Below are positions 35,400 to 43,130 of a DNA stretch of 64,000 nucleotides, piece by piece (position 1 is the stretch's first letter; each line of letters starts with the position of its first letter). Source of the stretch: Planctomycetota bacterium (GTDB taxonomy: Bacteria > Planctomycetota > Phycisphaerae > Phycisphaerales > SM1A02); the NCBI GenBank assembly GCA_022566535.1, contig JADFIR010000009.1:25563-89562 (forward strand), in the 5' to 3' direction. The position numbers and the translations under genes were made by a program. A model generated the notes under the pieces. That model did not search any database. It saw only the letters and a list, made by a program, of their open reading frames with translations, and was not told the DNA's origin.

Positions 35400-35700
35400 G
35401 GGTTGAGGTCGAGTTGGCTGGCACAAGATGGTCGAAGTTATGGCTGGATAAGCCTCCGAAGCGCTTGGTTAGCGCGAGATAAGCGCGAGTTGCGCTGAGA
35501 TAAGCCTAGGTTAGCCGAAGTTATTGTGCGCGTAACCCGGCTGGCGCGCGCCCAAGGGCCCGTTCGGCTGGCCTGGCGCGCGCAAGACAGGCCGACCCTC
35601 GATAGCCGGTAAGAATCAAGGCCCCCGGAAGCGCGAAGTGCGCGCCCAAACTGCTGCGCGCGCAGTCGTGGCAGGTGTTTTCAGGCCCGCGGTGCGCGCG
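35400..35700. repeat. ~300 bp intergenic repeat, copy B
   Basis: This is the partner of 642-933, collinear over about 300 bp with conserved blocks GAGATAAGCCT, TTAGCCGAAGTTAT, GGCTGGCGCGCGCC and CTGCGCGCGCAG. It overlaps the last codons of the minus-strand lpxI (stop at 35681-35683) and extends downstream of it, so it would be the 3' untranslated region of that transcript. It closes the accessory zone on the right. Confidence 0.75.
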
Positions 35701-36541
35701 GGTCGGTTCGGCTGATGCCGACGATGGCGATCCCGGCTTGGGTTGCGGCTTCGATGACCTGTGGCTTGTCGATCATGATCACCTCGCCGGCACGCACAGC
35801 CACACACCCCGCGCCGGCGCCGGCGAGACGCTCGATGGTGACCGGGCCGATCGCAGGGACGTCAAAGCGCATATCGTGATCGTCACTGGGGGCCTTGAGC
35901 AACGTCCAACCGCCGCGGCCATTGAGCCGCCCGGCCCGCTCGATCATGGCGTCCGTTCCCTCCAGCGACTCGACCGCGATGACCTCGCCCTGACACACTG
36001 CGATCGATTGGCCGATATCCAGCTTGACCAGGCGTTTGAGGGTCGGCCAACCGTGGGCGATGTCCGCCTGCTGCTGTGGTGTCGGGGCCGCAGGGGTCAT
36101 TGGGCCATCGTCTGCGAGATGATCGGTGATGTGCGTCGTCGAATCGATGAGGGTGATGCCGCTTTCTCGCAGTTCCTCGGCCAGGGCCATGAGCACTGCG
36201 GCATTTCGCCGATCATTGCGCATGCGTCTATACCACAGCTTTAGAGCCCGCCAATCGGGTAGGTCTCGAAAGAGGCGCATCGGATCGTGCATTCGCGATT
36301 TCGCGACCCGTCCGACGAGGACCGCTTCGGTGACCCCACAGTCGCGAAGCACCCTGATCCATCGGCCGAGGCGATACACACCGACGACCTGGAAATGGTC
36401 ACACAGGGCCGGCAAGGCCGGGTCGTAATGCTCGCGCAGTCCCACACCACACACACGCGCTCCCGATGCCTTCATTCCCTGTGCGACCAGCGTCGGCAGC
36501 CGGCCTTGTCCAGCGATCAATCCGAGGACTCGATCTTCCAT
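35681..36541 (-). CDS. lpxI: UDP-2,3-diacylglucosamine pyrophosphatase LpxI
   Basis: LpxI (DUF1009) hydrolyses UDP-2,3-diacylglucosamine to lipid X, the step before LpxB, in many bacteria lacking LpxH. The 286-residue protein starts MEDRVLGLIAGQGRLPTLVA and has VGRVAKSRMHDPMRLFRDLP, ITLIDSTTHITDHL, GQSIAVCQGEVIAVESLEGT, LLKAPSDDHDMRFDVPAIGP and IDKPQVIEAATQAGIAIVG. The frame extends to 36781 but the first 80 residues overlap the glycosyltransferase and are not conserved. The gene follows a glycosyltransferase by 8 bp. Confidence 0.9.
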   Translation of the reverse strand: MEDRVLGLIAGQGRLPTLVAQGMKASGARVCGVGLREHYDPALPALCDHFQVVGVYRLGRWIRVLRDCGVTEAVLVGRVAKSRMHDPMRLFRDLPDWRALKLWYRRMRNDRRNAAVLMALAEELRESGITLIDSTTHITDHLADDGPMTPAAPTPQQQADIAHGWPTLKRLVKLDIGQSIAVCQGEVIAVESLEGTDAMIERAGRLNGRGGWTLLKAPSDDHDMRFDVPAIGPVTIERLAGAGAGCVAVRAGEVIMIDKPQVIEAATQAGIAIVGISRTDPRAPRA

Positions 36542-36549
36542 CGGGCTCT

Positions 36550-37452
36550 CTAAGAGAATCTGACTCGCGCGCGGCGGCGGTGGGGGCCGACGCTGTTCAA
36601 TTCGGGCAGGATAATCACTTGGCTGGGCACGTCCAGTCGCCTGCATCGATGGTCGGGCGCCCGGAGGTTGCGAGAATGCCGCGACTGATGGCGCCACAAG
36701 GCGAGGCGGCTGGGCGATACACCCAAGAGGTACCCGGCGATACACGCCTGATTGATCAACATGGTGCGGCAGATTCCACATTCCAGCCAGCGCCGCGCGG
36801 ACGTGACGATCGAAGCGGGGGCGACGTCAATTCGACCCAGGCGGCGCAAGCGGCGCGCGAGATCGAAATCTTCCATGATCGGCAAATTCGCAAATCCGCC
36901 GACGCGACGGAACGTTTCCGCTCTCAAGAAGATTGCCTGGTCGCCGTATGGCATCTGGAGGTAGCGCGATCGCCAATTCGCGAACATTTCGATCAACCGC
37001 AGGGCTCGATGCGGGGCGTCGACGCGAAGGCGAAAGGCTCCCGCGCTCACCGAAGCCTGTGCAAGTACACGGCGGATGTGTTGATGGAAGCTCGGCGGCA
37101 GACGCGTGTCCGCATGCAAGAAGAGCAGGACCTCGCCGGTTGCGATCGCGGCGCCGGCGTTGAGTTGTTGAGCGCGGCCGGGCGGCGACGACACGACCGT
37201 CACGCCGAATGCTTTAGCAATCTCGGCCGTGCGATCGGTACTGTAGCCATCGACGACGATCACTTCCCATGGATCGGCCGGCAGAACATGATCAAGCGTC
37301 TCGCCGATATACGCTTCTTCGTTGCGGGCGGGGATGATGACGGAGACTCGATCGCCGATAGTCCTTTGGCTGATCTTGGCCTCTCCAGATCGCCTCGCGT
37401 CGCAGGAGAGGTGACGGCTGGATGATACAGATACCGACATGGGCTGGGTCAT
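36550..37452 (-). CDS. Family 2 glycosyltransferase (TIGR04283-like)
   Basis: The 300-residue protein has the GT-A core VSVIIPARNEEAYIGETLDH, EVIVVDGYSTDRTAEIA, the DxD region LLFLHADTRLPP and YGDQAIFLRAETFRRVGGF, with MEDFDLARRL as the acceptor-side acidic motif. This form matches the TIGR04283 group, often clustered with TVP38 proteins and mercuric-reductase-like flavoproteins, as here. A link to arsenosugar or similar lipid-sugar formation is family knowledge, not shown by the sequence. The C-terminus after about 265 is basic and unconserved. Confidence 0.82.
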   Translation of the reverse strand: MTQPMSVSVSSSRHLSCDARRSGEAKISQRTIGDRVSVIIPARNEEAYIGETLDHVLPADPWEVIVVDGYSTDRTAEIAKAFGVTVVSSPPGRAQQLNAGAAIATGEVLLFLHADTRLPPSFHQHIRRVLAQASVSAGAFRLRVDAPHRALRLIEMFANWRSRYLQMPYGDQAIFLRAETFRRVGGFANLPIMEDFDLARRLRRLGRIDVAPASIVTSARRWLECGICRTMLINQACIAGYLLGVSPSRLALWRHQSRHSRNLRAPDHRCRRLDVPSQVIILPELNSVGPHRRRARVRFS

Positions 37453-37468
37453 TTGTGTCTAGCGGGAA

Positions 37469-39007
37469 TCAGCGGCGCCAACGCAGGATTGTCTCGAAGA
37501 CCTTCTTGACGCGCGGGGTGAGTCGTGTTCGTCGGTAGGCGTCGCCCGCCTTCTTGATGATTTCGGCCTGGGTGGGGTAGGGGTGGATGGTTCTGGACAC
37601 TGTGGCGAGACCGACCCCGGCGACCATGGCCAAGGTGATCTCGGAAATCATCTCTCCGGCATGACGAGCCACGAGCGTTGCGCCCAGGATCGTGTCGCTG
37701 CCCTTTTTCACGTGCACCTTTAGAAACCCTTCGTCCTCGCCATCGAGAATCGCACGGTCCACATCGGACAGCTCGATCGTGTACGTATCCACCTCAATTC
37801 CCTTCTTCCGGGCCTCGTGGGCGTACAGGCCGACATGGGCGATCTGGGGATCAGTGTACGTACACCACGGGATGATCAGGGCACTGGCCTTCGACCGACC
37901 GAAGAACAGGGCGTTTTGGATGACGATGCGGGCCATGGCGTCGGCGGCGTGGGTGAACTTGTAGGCGCTGCAGATGTCTCCGGCCGCGTAGATTCTGCGG
38001 TTGGTGGTTTGCAGGCGGTCGTTGACTTTGACGCCGGCGTTGTCGTACTCCACGCCGGCTGCTTCAAGATTCAATCCGTCGAGGTTGGGCGCGCGACCGA
38101 CGCCGAGCAGAATCTCATCGACGTGCAGGTCCTCGCAAGCGCCATCGCCATCCAGGTCAAGAACCTTTTCGACGCCGTCTTGTCTGAAGCCGAGAACCTT
38201 GCAGCAACAGTTCAGATCAACGCCGTCCCTGACCAGAGCCTTCTCAATGCGCTCGGCTGCGTCACGATCCTCACGGGGCAGGATCTGGCGCATTGCCTCC
38301 AGGAGGGTGACCTGTGAACCGAAGCGGGCGAAAGTCTGGGCCAGCTCGCAGCCAATGGGACCGGCGCCGATGATGGCGAGGCGAGGCGGAAGCTCAGTAA
38401 GGGAGAAGACGGTTTCGTTGGTCAGGTAGCCAACTTCGGCCAGTCCGGGGATGGGGGGCGCCGCGGCCCTGGCGCCCGTGGCGATACACGCCCGGGCAAA
38501 CCGCAGCGTCGTTGCCTCTACTTCAACGGTGTCGGTTCCGGTGAAGCGAGCTTCGCCGAAGAACACGTCCACGCCGAGATCGCGAAAGCGCCCAGCCGAA
38601 TCGTTGCGGCTGATGCCGGTCCGCAGGCGGCGCATCCGCTGCATCACAGCTGGGAAATCCAGTGTAACGCCTTGGGCTATCCGTACGCCAAACTGCCCCG
38701 CATCGCGCGCGTCTGCATAGGTCCGGGCGCAACGGATCAGGGCTTTGGACGGCACGCAGCCGACATTGAGGCAATCACCGCCCAGCAGTGCTCGCTCCAC
38801 CAGCGCCACTTTCGCCCCGAGACCAGCCGCGCCCGCCGCCATGACCAGGCCCGCCGTTCCCGCACCGACGACGACCATGTTGTAGCGCCCGACCGGCTTT
38901 GGATTCACCCAATCGGGGGGGCGGACGTTCTCAATCAGCGCTTTGTTGTGTTCATCCAGAGGCAGAGCCTGGGGAAGTTGCTCAGCGATCGCGTCTAATG
39001 TGGTCAT
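37469..39007 (-). CDS. Mercuric-reductase-like pyridine nucleotide-disulfide oxidoreductase
   Basis: The 512-residue flavoprotein has an FAD site (YNMVVVGAGTAGLVMAAGAA), the redox disulfide GGDCLNVGCVPSKALIR, an NADPH-type site (RLAIIGAGPIGCELAQTFAR) and a C-terminal dimer domain (EMISEITLAMVAGVGLATVS). It lacks the N-terminal HMA domain and the C-terminal Cys-Cys pair that MerA uses to bind Hg(II), since it ends VFETILRWRR. It is therefore probably not a true mercuric reductase. It lies downstream of the TVP38-DUF547 gene and 16 bp before the glycosyltransferase. Confidence 0.85.
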   Translation of the reverse strand: MTTLDAIAEQLPQALPLDEHNKALIENVRPPDWVNPKPVGRYNMVVVGAGTAGLVMAAGAAGLGAKVALVERALLGGDCLNVGCVPSKALIRCARTYADARDAGQFGVRIAQGVTLDFPAVMQRMRRLRTGISRNDSAGRFRDLGVDVFFGEARFTGTDTVEVEATTLRFARACIATGARAAAPPIPGLAEVGYLTNETVFSLTELPPRLAIIGAGPIGCELAQTFARFGSQVTLLEAMRQILPREDRDAAERIEKALVRDGVDLNCCCKVLGFRQDGVEKVLDLDGDGACEDLHVDEILLGVGRAPNLDGLNLEAAGVEYDNAGVKVNDRLQTTNRRIYAAGDICSAYKFTHAADAMARIVIQNALFFGRSKASALIIPWCTYTDPQIAHVGLYAHEARKKGIEVDTYTIELSDVDRAILDGEDEGFLKVHVKKGSDTILGATLVARHAGEMISEITLAMVAGVGLATVSRTIHPYPTQAEIIKKAGDAYRRTRLTPRVKKVFETILRWRR

Positions 39008-39093
39008 AATCGTTGACTAGACTTTGATTGGGTGATCCGATCCAATTCACACCGCGCCGGCTTCACCCGTAACGTCAGGATCACGAAGCCGGA

Positions 39094-40740
39094 TTACTTT
39101 GCGTTCTTCTTGCTGTTGAGCTTCCAATCGTATTCAAGCCACTTGATTCTCGGGTTTCGGCCTGCGTCGATCGCGTCCTTCAGCTGAGGCGAGTAGCGAG
39201 CCGCGTACTCCAATACGCCACCAGCCACTTGTTCGAAGTCGCCGTGGTACCAGTCGTACAATGGCGTCAGGTTCACAACGTTGCGTTCGGCGTCGAAACC
39301 AAACCAGCGGTCGTGGCTGTGCGCATACCTGGCTTGATCTTCCAACTGCTTGTCAATACGGTCAGCCAAATACGCTTCGTTCCGCAGAATAGGGCAGCTC
39401 GCAGCCGCGCAGACCAACGCGAAATGAACGCGAGGTTCTACGAACTTCGGCCTGATCTGCTCGTGCTCGATCTGATTGAGGCTCCAGAGGTGGGAGCCGA
39501 CCTTCCACCGCCGGTCATCCCAGCGCTTCGCTGAGGGGATCTTCATGATCGATTGCAGCTTTCCGTCATCCCAATAATCGAGGATCAAGCGCAAGGTAAA
39601 AGCGTTGTAGGCATTGATGAGCAAGGCCAACCGTTCGTCGCGACTCATCTCGTCGAACGGCGCCCCGGCCAGGGCGCTGATGTATTGATCGAGCTTCTTC
39701 GTGTCCTTGGCCAGAGCGGCGTAATCGACCCAGCCATTGTCATCCACATGCTCTTTGAGCAGTCCATCAAAGGCGGAATGGTCGAAGGTCGGACCGGCGA
39801 GCTTGCGGTCGTAGGCCTCGGTGAGTGTCGCGCGAGGTGGGCCGAACAGCCCGCCGATCATCCGGTCGATCGTCTGTGGATTGAATCGGGCATAGGTGGC
39901 GGTGCAGATCAAGAGCAGCGCCACCAGCGCAGCGATCGTGGCTCCCCATGGCCAGCGCTGCGGCGTCGAAGCGGCCGGCTCATCAAGCCGCCGCGCGTCG
40001 GGGCTCTCATGCTCCGCATCCTGGATCTCGGTCTGCTGGGAGAGCATCCTGCGGGCCAGCCGCGTGACATAGACCGTGACGATGATCGTCAAGACCAGGC
40101 CGACGGCGAGCAGGCCCCACTCGGCTGGTGTTCTCTCGCGCTGGGCGCCTGCGGCCGTAAACGCCGCCAACCCTAACGCCTTGCCGAGGTACACGTACAG
40201 GAATGTGCCCGGCAGCATGAACAGCCAGCTTGTCAGCACGCAGGTCCAGAATCCGATCGAGGTCAACCCGTAGGCATAGTTCTGCAGGTTGAACGGGACC
40301 GCCGGTGAAAGACGCAGCATCGCGACGATCTTCCATCCGCCCGCTCCGATTGCCTTGTCGATTGCGGAGAATTTCGGATATCGCCTCAGGCGCTGCTCGA
40401 CCTTCTCCCGTGCGAAGTAGCGAGAAATGAGAAACGCCATGGCGACGCCAACGGTCGATCCGATGGACACGGCGATGGTCCCCTTCACCAGACCAAAGAT
40501 GGCGCCGGCGGCCACGGTCAATAGAAAGCCGGGCAACAGCAGCACCGTGGCGACGACATAGATCAACCCAAGGACCACCGGTCCCCAGATGCCAAGACTC
40601 CTGATCCAGCCCTCTAGCGCCTCGATTCCGCGGACGATGGGCAGCGCCTGCATCAGCAGGAACACGCCAACAACGATCAAGGACACCGAAACCCACTTGA
40701 TCATCGTCGAATACTGGTTCACTCTTGCTGTTAGCCTCAT
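39094..40740 (-). CDS. TVP38/TMEM64-family membrane protein fused to a DUF547 domain
   Basis: From ATG 40740 (GGGGTGG upstream) the 548-residue protein has an N-terminal TVP38/VTT (DedA-like) membrane domain: GPVVLGLIYVVATVLLLPGF, VGVAMAFLISRYFAREKVEQ and LRLSPAVPFNLQNYAYGLT. After a charged linker and another membrane helix (GATIAALVALLLICTATYA), a DUF547 domain follows with NGWVDYAALAKD, LALLINAYNAFTLRLILDY and VHFALVCAAASCPILRNEAY. VTT proteins are lipid-scramblase-like. DUF547 has a papain-like Cys/His look. The fusion suggests coupled membrane and extracytoplasmic functions. Confidence 0.83.
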   Translation of the reverse strand: MRLTARVNQYSTMIKWVSVSLIVVGVFLLMQALPIVRGIEALEGWIRSLGIWGPVVLGLIYVVATVLLLPGFLLTVAAGAIFGLVKGTIAVSIGSTVGVAMAFLISRYFAREKVEQRLRRYPKFSAIDKAIGAGGWKIVAMLRLSPAVPFNLQNYAYGLTSIGFWTCVLTSWLFMLPGTFLYVYLGKALGLAAFTAAGAQRERTPAEWGLLAVGLVLTIIVTVYVTRLARRMLSQQTEIQDAEHESPDARRLDEPAASTPQRWPWGATIAALVALLLICTATYARFNPQTIDRMIGGLFGPPRATLTEAYDRKLAGPTFDHSAFDGLLKEHVDDNGWVDYAALAKDTKKLDQYISALAGAPFDEMSRDERLALLINAYNAFTLRLILDYWDDGKLQSIMKIPSAKRWDDRRWKVGSHLWSLNQIEHEQIRPKFVEPRVHFALVCAAASCPILRNEAYLADRIDKQLEDQARYAHSHDRWFGFDAERNVVNLTPLYDWYHGDFEQVAGGVLEYAARYSPQLKDAIDAGRNPRIKWLEYDWKLNSKKNAK

Positions 40741-41589
40741 CGGTTGCCACCCCTGGCCCCTTGCACCTACAGGTCCCGCCCATGCGCGCAAGTGATTGCT
40801 CAATATATGGGAATCGCATGGACGGGTTGGATATTCCCTGGGTGGGCCGGACTTCCGGCCTGTAGGGAAACGAACTTCGCCTTTGGAAGCGGTCGGGTCG
40901 ACTCCCTTCCGCGCGGCGATCCCCGATAACGATCGCTTCTCATTTCATCGGGAAGCTCAGGTGATTGTGCTGGACGCGCTTGGATTCCGATTGAATGACG
41001 TCGAGATCTCCAAAGCGCCTCAGCGAGCGACGACATCGCGAAGCGATCACCGCGGTCCAATCGGGCAGCCGTGTTTCATCACGGTTCGGAGAAGCAGAGC
41101 CACCGACAAAGCGGGGTCTCACGACACAACGATAGCGCCTGCGTTGGAGTGTCGCGCAAGTTACGCCCCGGCTTTTCTTTCAGTAGCGCAACCGCTCGGC
41201 GGCAATACGAGAAACGAAACCCCCAGGTAGGTGAGACCGGGGATGAGCGGTTCACGCAGACCGAGGCGCTGTGGTTACCGGCACGGCACGACCGAGGCCT
41301 GGCTGATCTTGATGGCGACGGCACCGTCGGCGTTCTGGACCGGCTCTCCTACTGAGCGACCGGGGCTGACGGGGGCAAGCGAGAGGGCCGGCGGGCACCG
41401 GGAGATTGCGTCCACGCCTGCAGCAGTCTAGGCAGAAAAGGGTCGCCCCGGTCCCCGGTTCGGTGTAAACTGCCTCGTCAAGTATGCGGTTTATTGTCGG
41501 CGAGTGATATCGCCTTTTGATCGATGTTCAACAAAGGGTGGTCGCGTACGGCAAACCCGCGCCGCCAAGCCTGAGGAAAGGGCAGTCCT
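40741..41589. other. Intergenic region with a dockerin-tail relic at about 41301-41356
   Basis: No complete gene is supported in these 850 bp. At about 41301-41356 the plus strand reads LADLDGDGTVGVLDRLSY and then a stop, a truncated copy of the dockerin-like tail. A longer plus-strand frame at 40796-41230 has no domain, no ribosome binding site and weak codon bias. Confidence 0.5.
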
Positions 41590-42159
41590 ATGAGCACACT
41601 GGCATTCTTGAGGTCCAACAAGATTATTCTCCTGGCAGCGGTCCTAGCTCTGTTCGTGAGTTCGGCTCGTGCCCATGTCGAACTTGACGTTCCAAACGGA
41701 GGTGAGCAGCTCGAAGTTGGTTCGGTCTTCACCGTCACCTGGCATATCCTAATCGCGCACAACCAGCAGAATTGGGACCTGTGGTACTCAACCACCGGAT
41801 CGAACGGGCCGTGGACCACGATCGCCATGAACCTGCCACCCGGCAGCGGGGCAGTGGGCAGCGTTCACACCTATGACTGGACGATCCCCGACAACCCGGA
41901 TGACTCCGTGTGGGTGCGCGTGAGGATGGACAACAGCGGCACGGACTACTATGACGTCAGCAACGCCCCGTTCTCGATCGTCGCCCCTTCGATCCCCGGC
42001 GACCTTGACGGCGACGGCGTCGTGGGCATCCTCGATCTGCTAAGCCTGCTCGCCGCCTGGGGTGATTGCCCAGCCAAGGGCGACTGCCCCGCTGATCTCG
42101 ATGGCGATGAGAGCGTCGGAATCCTCGATCTGCTCGCGCTGCTGGCGAACTGGGGGTAA
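41590..42159 (+). CDS. Secreted protein with Ig-like domain and dockerin-like tail
   Basis: The 189-residue protein has a signal peptide (KIILLAAVLALFVSSARA, cut before HVELDV). A beta-sandwich domain follows, starting PNGGEQLEVGSVFTVTWHI and ending VRVRMDNSGTDYYDVSNAPF, like the KRE9/KNH-type Ig-like fold. The tail has two EF-hand-like repeats (DLDGDGVVGILDLLSLLAAW, DLDGDESVGILDLLALLANW). AAAGGGCAG precedes the ATG. It is probably extracellular and calcium-binding, and the partner is unknown. This shows the complete version of the relics seen elsewhere. Confidence 0.82.
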   Translation: MSTLAFLRSNKIILLAAVLALFVSSARAHVELDVPNGGEQLEVGSVFTVTWHILIAHNQQNWDLWYSTTGSNGPWTTIAMNLPPGSGAVGSVHTYDWTIPDNPDDSVWVRVRMDNSGTDYYDVSNAPFSIVAPSIPGDLDGDGVVGILDLLSLLAAWGDCPAKGDCPADLDGDESVGILDLLALLANWG

Positions 42160-42213
42160 GGTCGGCCAGGCAACCGGCAGGTATCAATCCAACTTTCGTC
42201 TGGCGCACCGCCG

Positions 42214-42227
42214 TGAACCAACGTTCA
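42214..42227. promoter_or_regulatory. Dyad upstream of merR
   Basis: TGAAC-CAAC-GTTCA is a perfect inverted repeat 22 bp before merR. The same TGAAC/GTTCA half-sites form the larger dyad at 42714-42740, consistent with MerR binding both and controlling its own gene. Confidence 0.5.
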
Positions 42228-42249
42228 ACGTGATACAGTTGGGCGGGTC

Positions 42250-42708
42250 ATGATCAAGAGCTACACGATCGGCGAGTTGGCGCGTCGGGCAGAGGTGCCG
42301 ACCTCAACGGTGCGGTACTACGAACGTGCGGGTCTGCTCAGGCCGGCGGGTCGGACCGCGAGCAACTATCGGTTCTACGGCGAGGATGCGTTTGAGCGAC
42401 TTCGGTTCATCCGAACGGCCCAGGCGGCGGGGTTTACGCTTGGGGACATCACCTCGCTGCTAGAGCTTCGCGATGGGACGGCGGCCCCATGCCGGGAAGT
42501 GCAGGTGCTGATCGAGGCCCGACTCGATGACGTGGCGAAGCAGTTGGAGGACCTCCAACACGTCCAGGAGGTTCTCCACGCCTCGCTGCACATCTGCCGC
42601 CAGGCCGAGGTGAAAGGCCGATGCGAGGTGATTGAGAATCTCAAACTGGTGTCGGCCACCCCAGCCTCTCGGACCGCGCGCCGCGGGAACAAAATCAACA
42701 AAAGTTGA
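42250..42708 (+). CDS. merR: MerR-family mercury-responsive regulator
   Basis: The 152-residue protein begins with a MerR HTH (YTIGELARRAEVPTSTVRYY, ERAGLLRPAGRTASNYRFY). In MerR proper, Hg(II) is bound by three cysteines, two of them nine residues apart. Here one Cys lies in TAAPCREVQ and the pair lies in HICRQAEVKGRCEV, with the required spacing. The gene precedes the thioredoxin-like and merBTP genes on the same strand and should activate them when mercury is present. Confidence 0.88.
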   Translation: MIKSYTIGELARRAEVPTSTVRYYERAGLLRPAGRTASNYRFYGEDAFERLRFIRTAQAAGFTLGDITSLLELRDGTAAPCREVQVLIEARLDDVAKQLEDLQHVQEVLHASLHICRQAEVKGRCEVIENLKLVSATPASRTARRGNKINKS

Positions 42709-42713
42709 AATCT

Positions 42714-42740
42714 CCTTGAACGTTGAACCCTCGTTCAAGG
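42714..42740 (+). promoter_or_regulatory. MerR-type operator/promoter of the mercury operon
   Basis: CCTTGAACG and CGTTCAAGG are perfect nine-base inverted repeats nine bases apart. A TTGAAC hexamer lies in the left arm and TTATCT/TATCTA lies a few bases beyond the right arm. Long-spaced promoters with a central dyad are typical of MerR control. The exact -35/-10 pairing is uncertain. Confidence 0.6.
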
Positions 42741-42827
42741 CCGTTATCTATGTACCAGGGCCGAGGCTTCCGGCTCGGGGATGTTCCCGACCGCCCCGCC
42801 TCAGGCGCCCGGAATGGAGATGGCGCG

Positions 42828-43130
42828 ATGAAAATCCAAGTTCTTTACTTCGAGGGATGCCCGAACCACCGACCGGCCGTGGAGCTGGTGCGGACCGTGG
42901 CCGCCGAGCTCGGTGTCGATGCTGAGATTGCGGAAGTCGAGGTCACCGATCAGGCTGATGCCCAGCGGCTGCGATTCCTCGGCTCACCGACGATTCAGGT
43001 TGACGGCGTGGACATCGAACCGGAGGCTCGCACTCGCGCGGAGTTTGCGTTCACCTGCCGCCCCTACAAGGGCCAGGGGCTGCCCCCCCGGGAACTGGTC
43101 GAAGCGGCGCTGAAGGACGTAGCGGGATGA
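42828..43130 (+). CDS. Thioredoxin-fold mercury-operon protein (DF family (seleno)protein type)
   Basis: The 100-residue protein reads MKIQVLYFEGCPNHRPAVEL, LRFLGSPTIQVDGVDIEPEA and FTCRPYKGQGLPPREL. This is the pattern of the small thioredoxin-like DF-family proteins often found next to merB. The cysteine in GCPNH and the one in FTCRPY may handle thiol-bound mercury, by inference. The ATG at 42828 starts the conserved part, and the longer frame from 42723 would cover the operator. The stop overlaps the merB-merT-merP start by 4 bp. Confidence 0.8.
   Translation: MKIQVLYFEGCPNHRPAVELVRTVAAELGVDAEIAEVEVTDQADAQRLRFLGSPTIQVDGVDIEPEARTRAEFAFTCRPYKGQGLPPRELVEAALKDVAG

Noticed and set aside
37469..39007. 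True mercuric reductase MerA
   Set aside because: The redox disulfide is present, but the C-terminal vicinal Cys pair and N-terminal HMA domain are missing and it is not in the merR operon.
40796..41230. 144-codon plus-strand frame upstream of the secreted Ig-like protein
   Set aside because: No ribosome binding site, domain or codon bias. It starts inside the 5' region of the divergent TVP38 gene.
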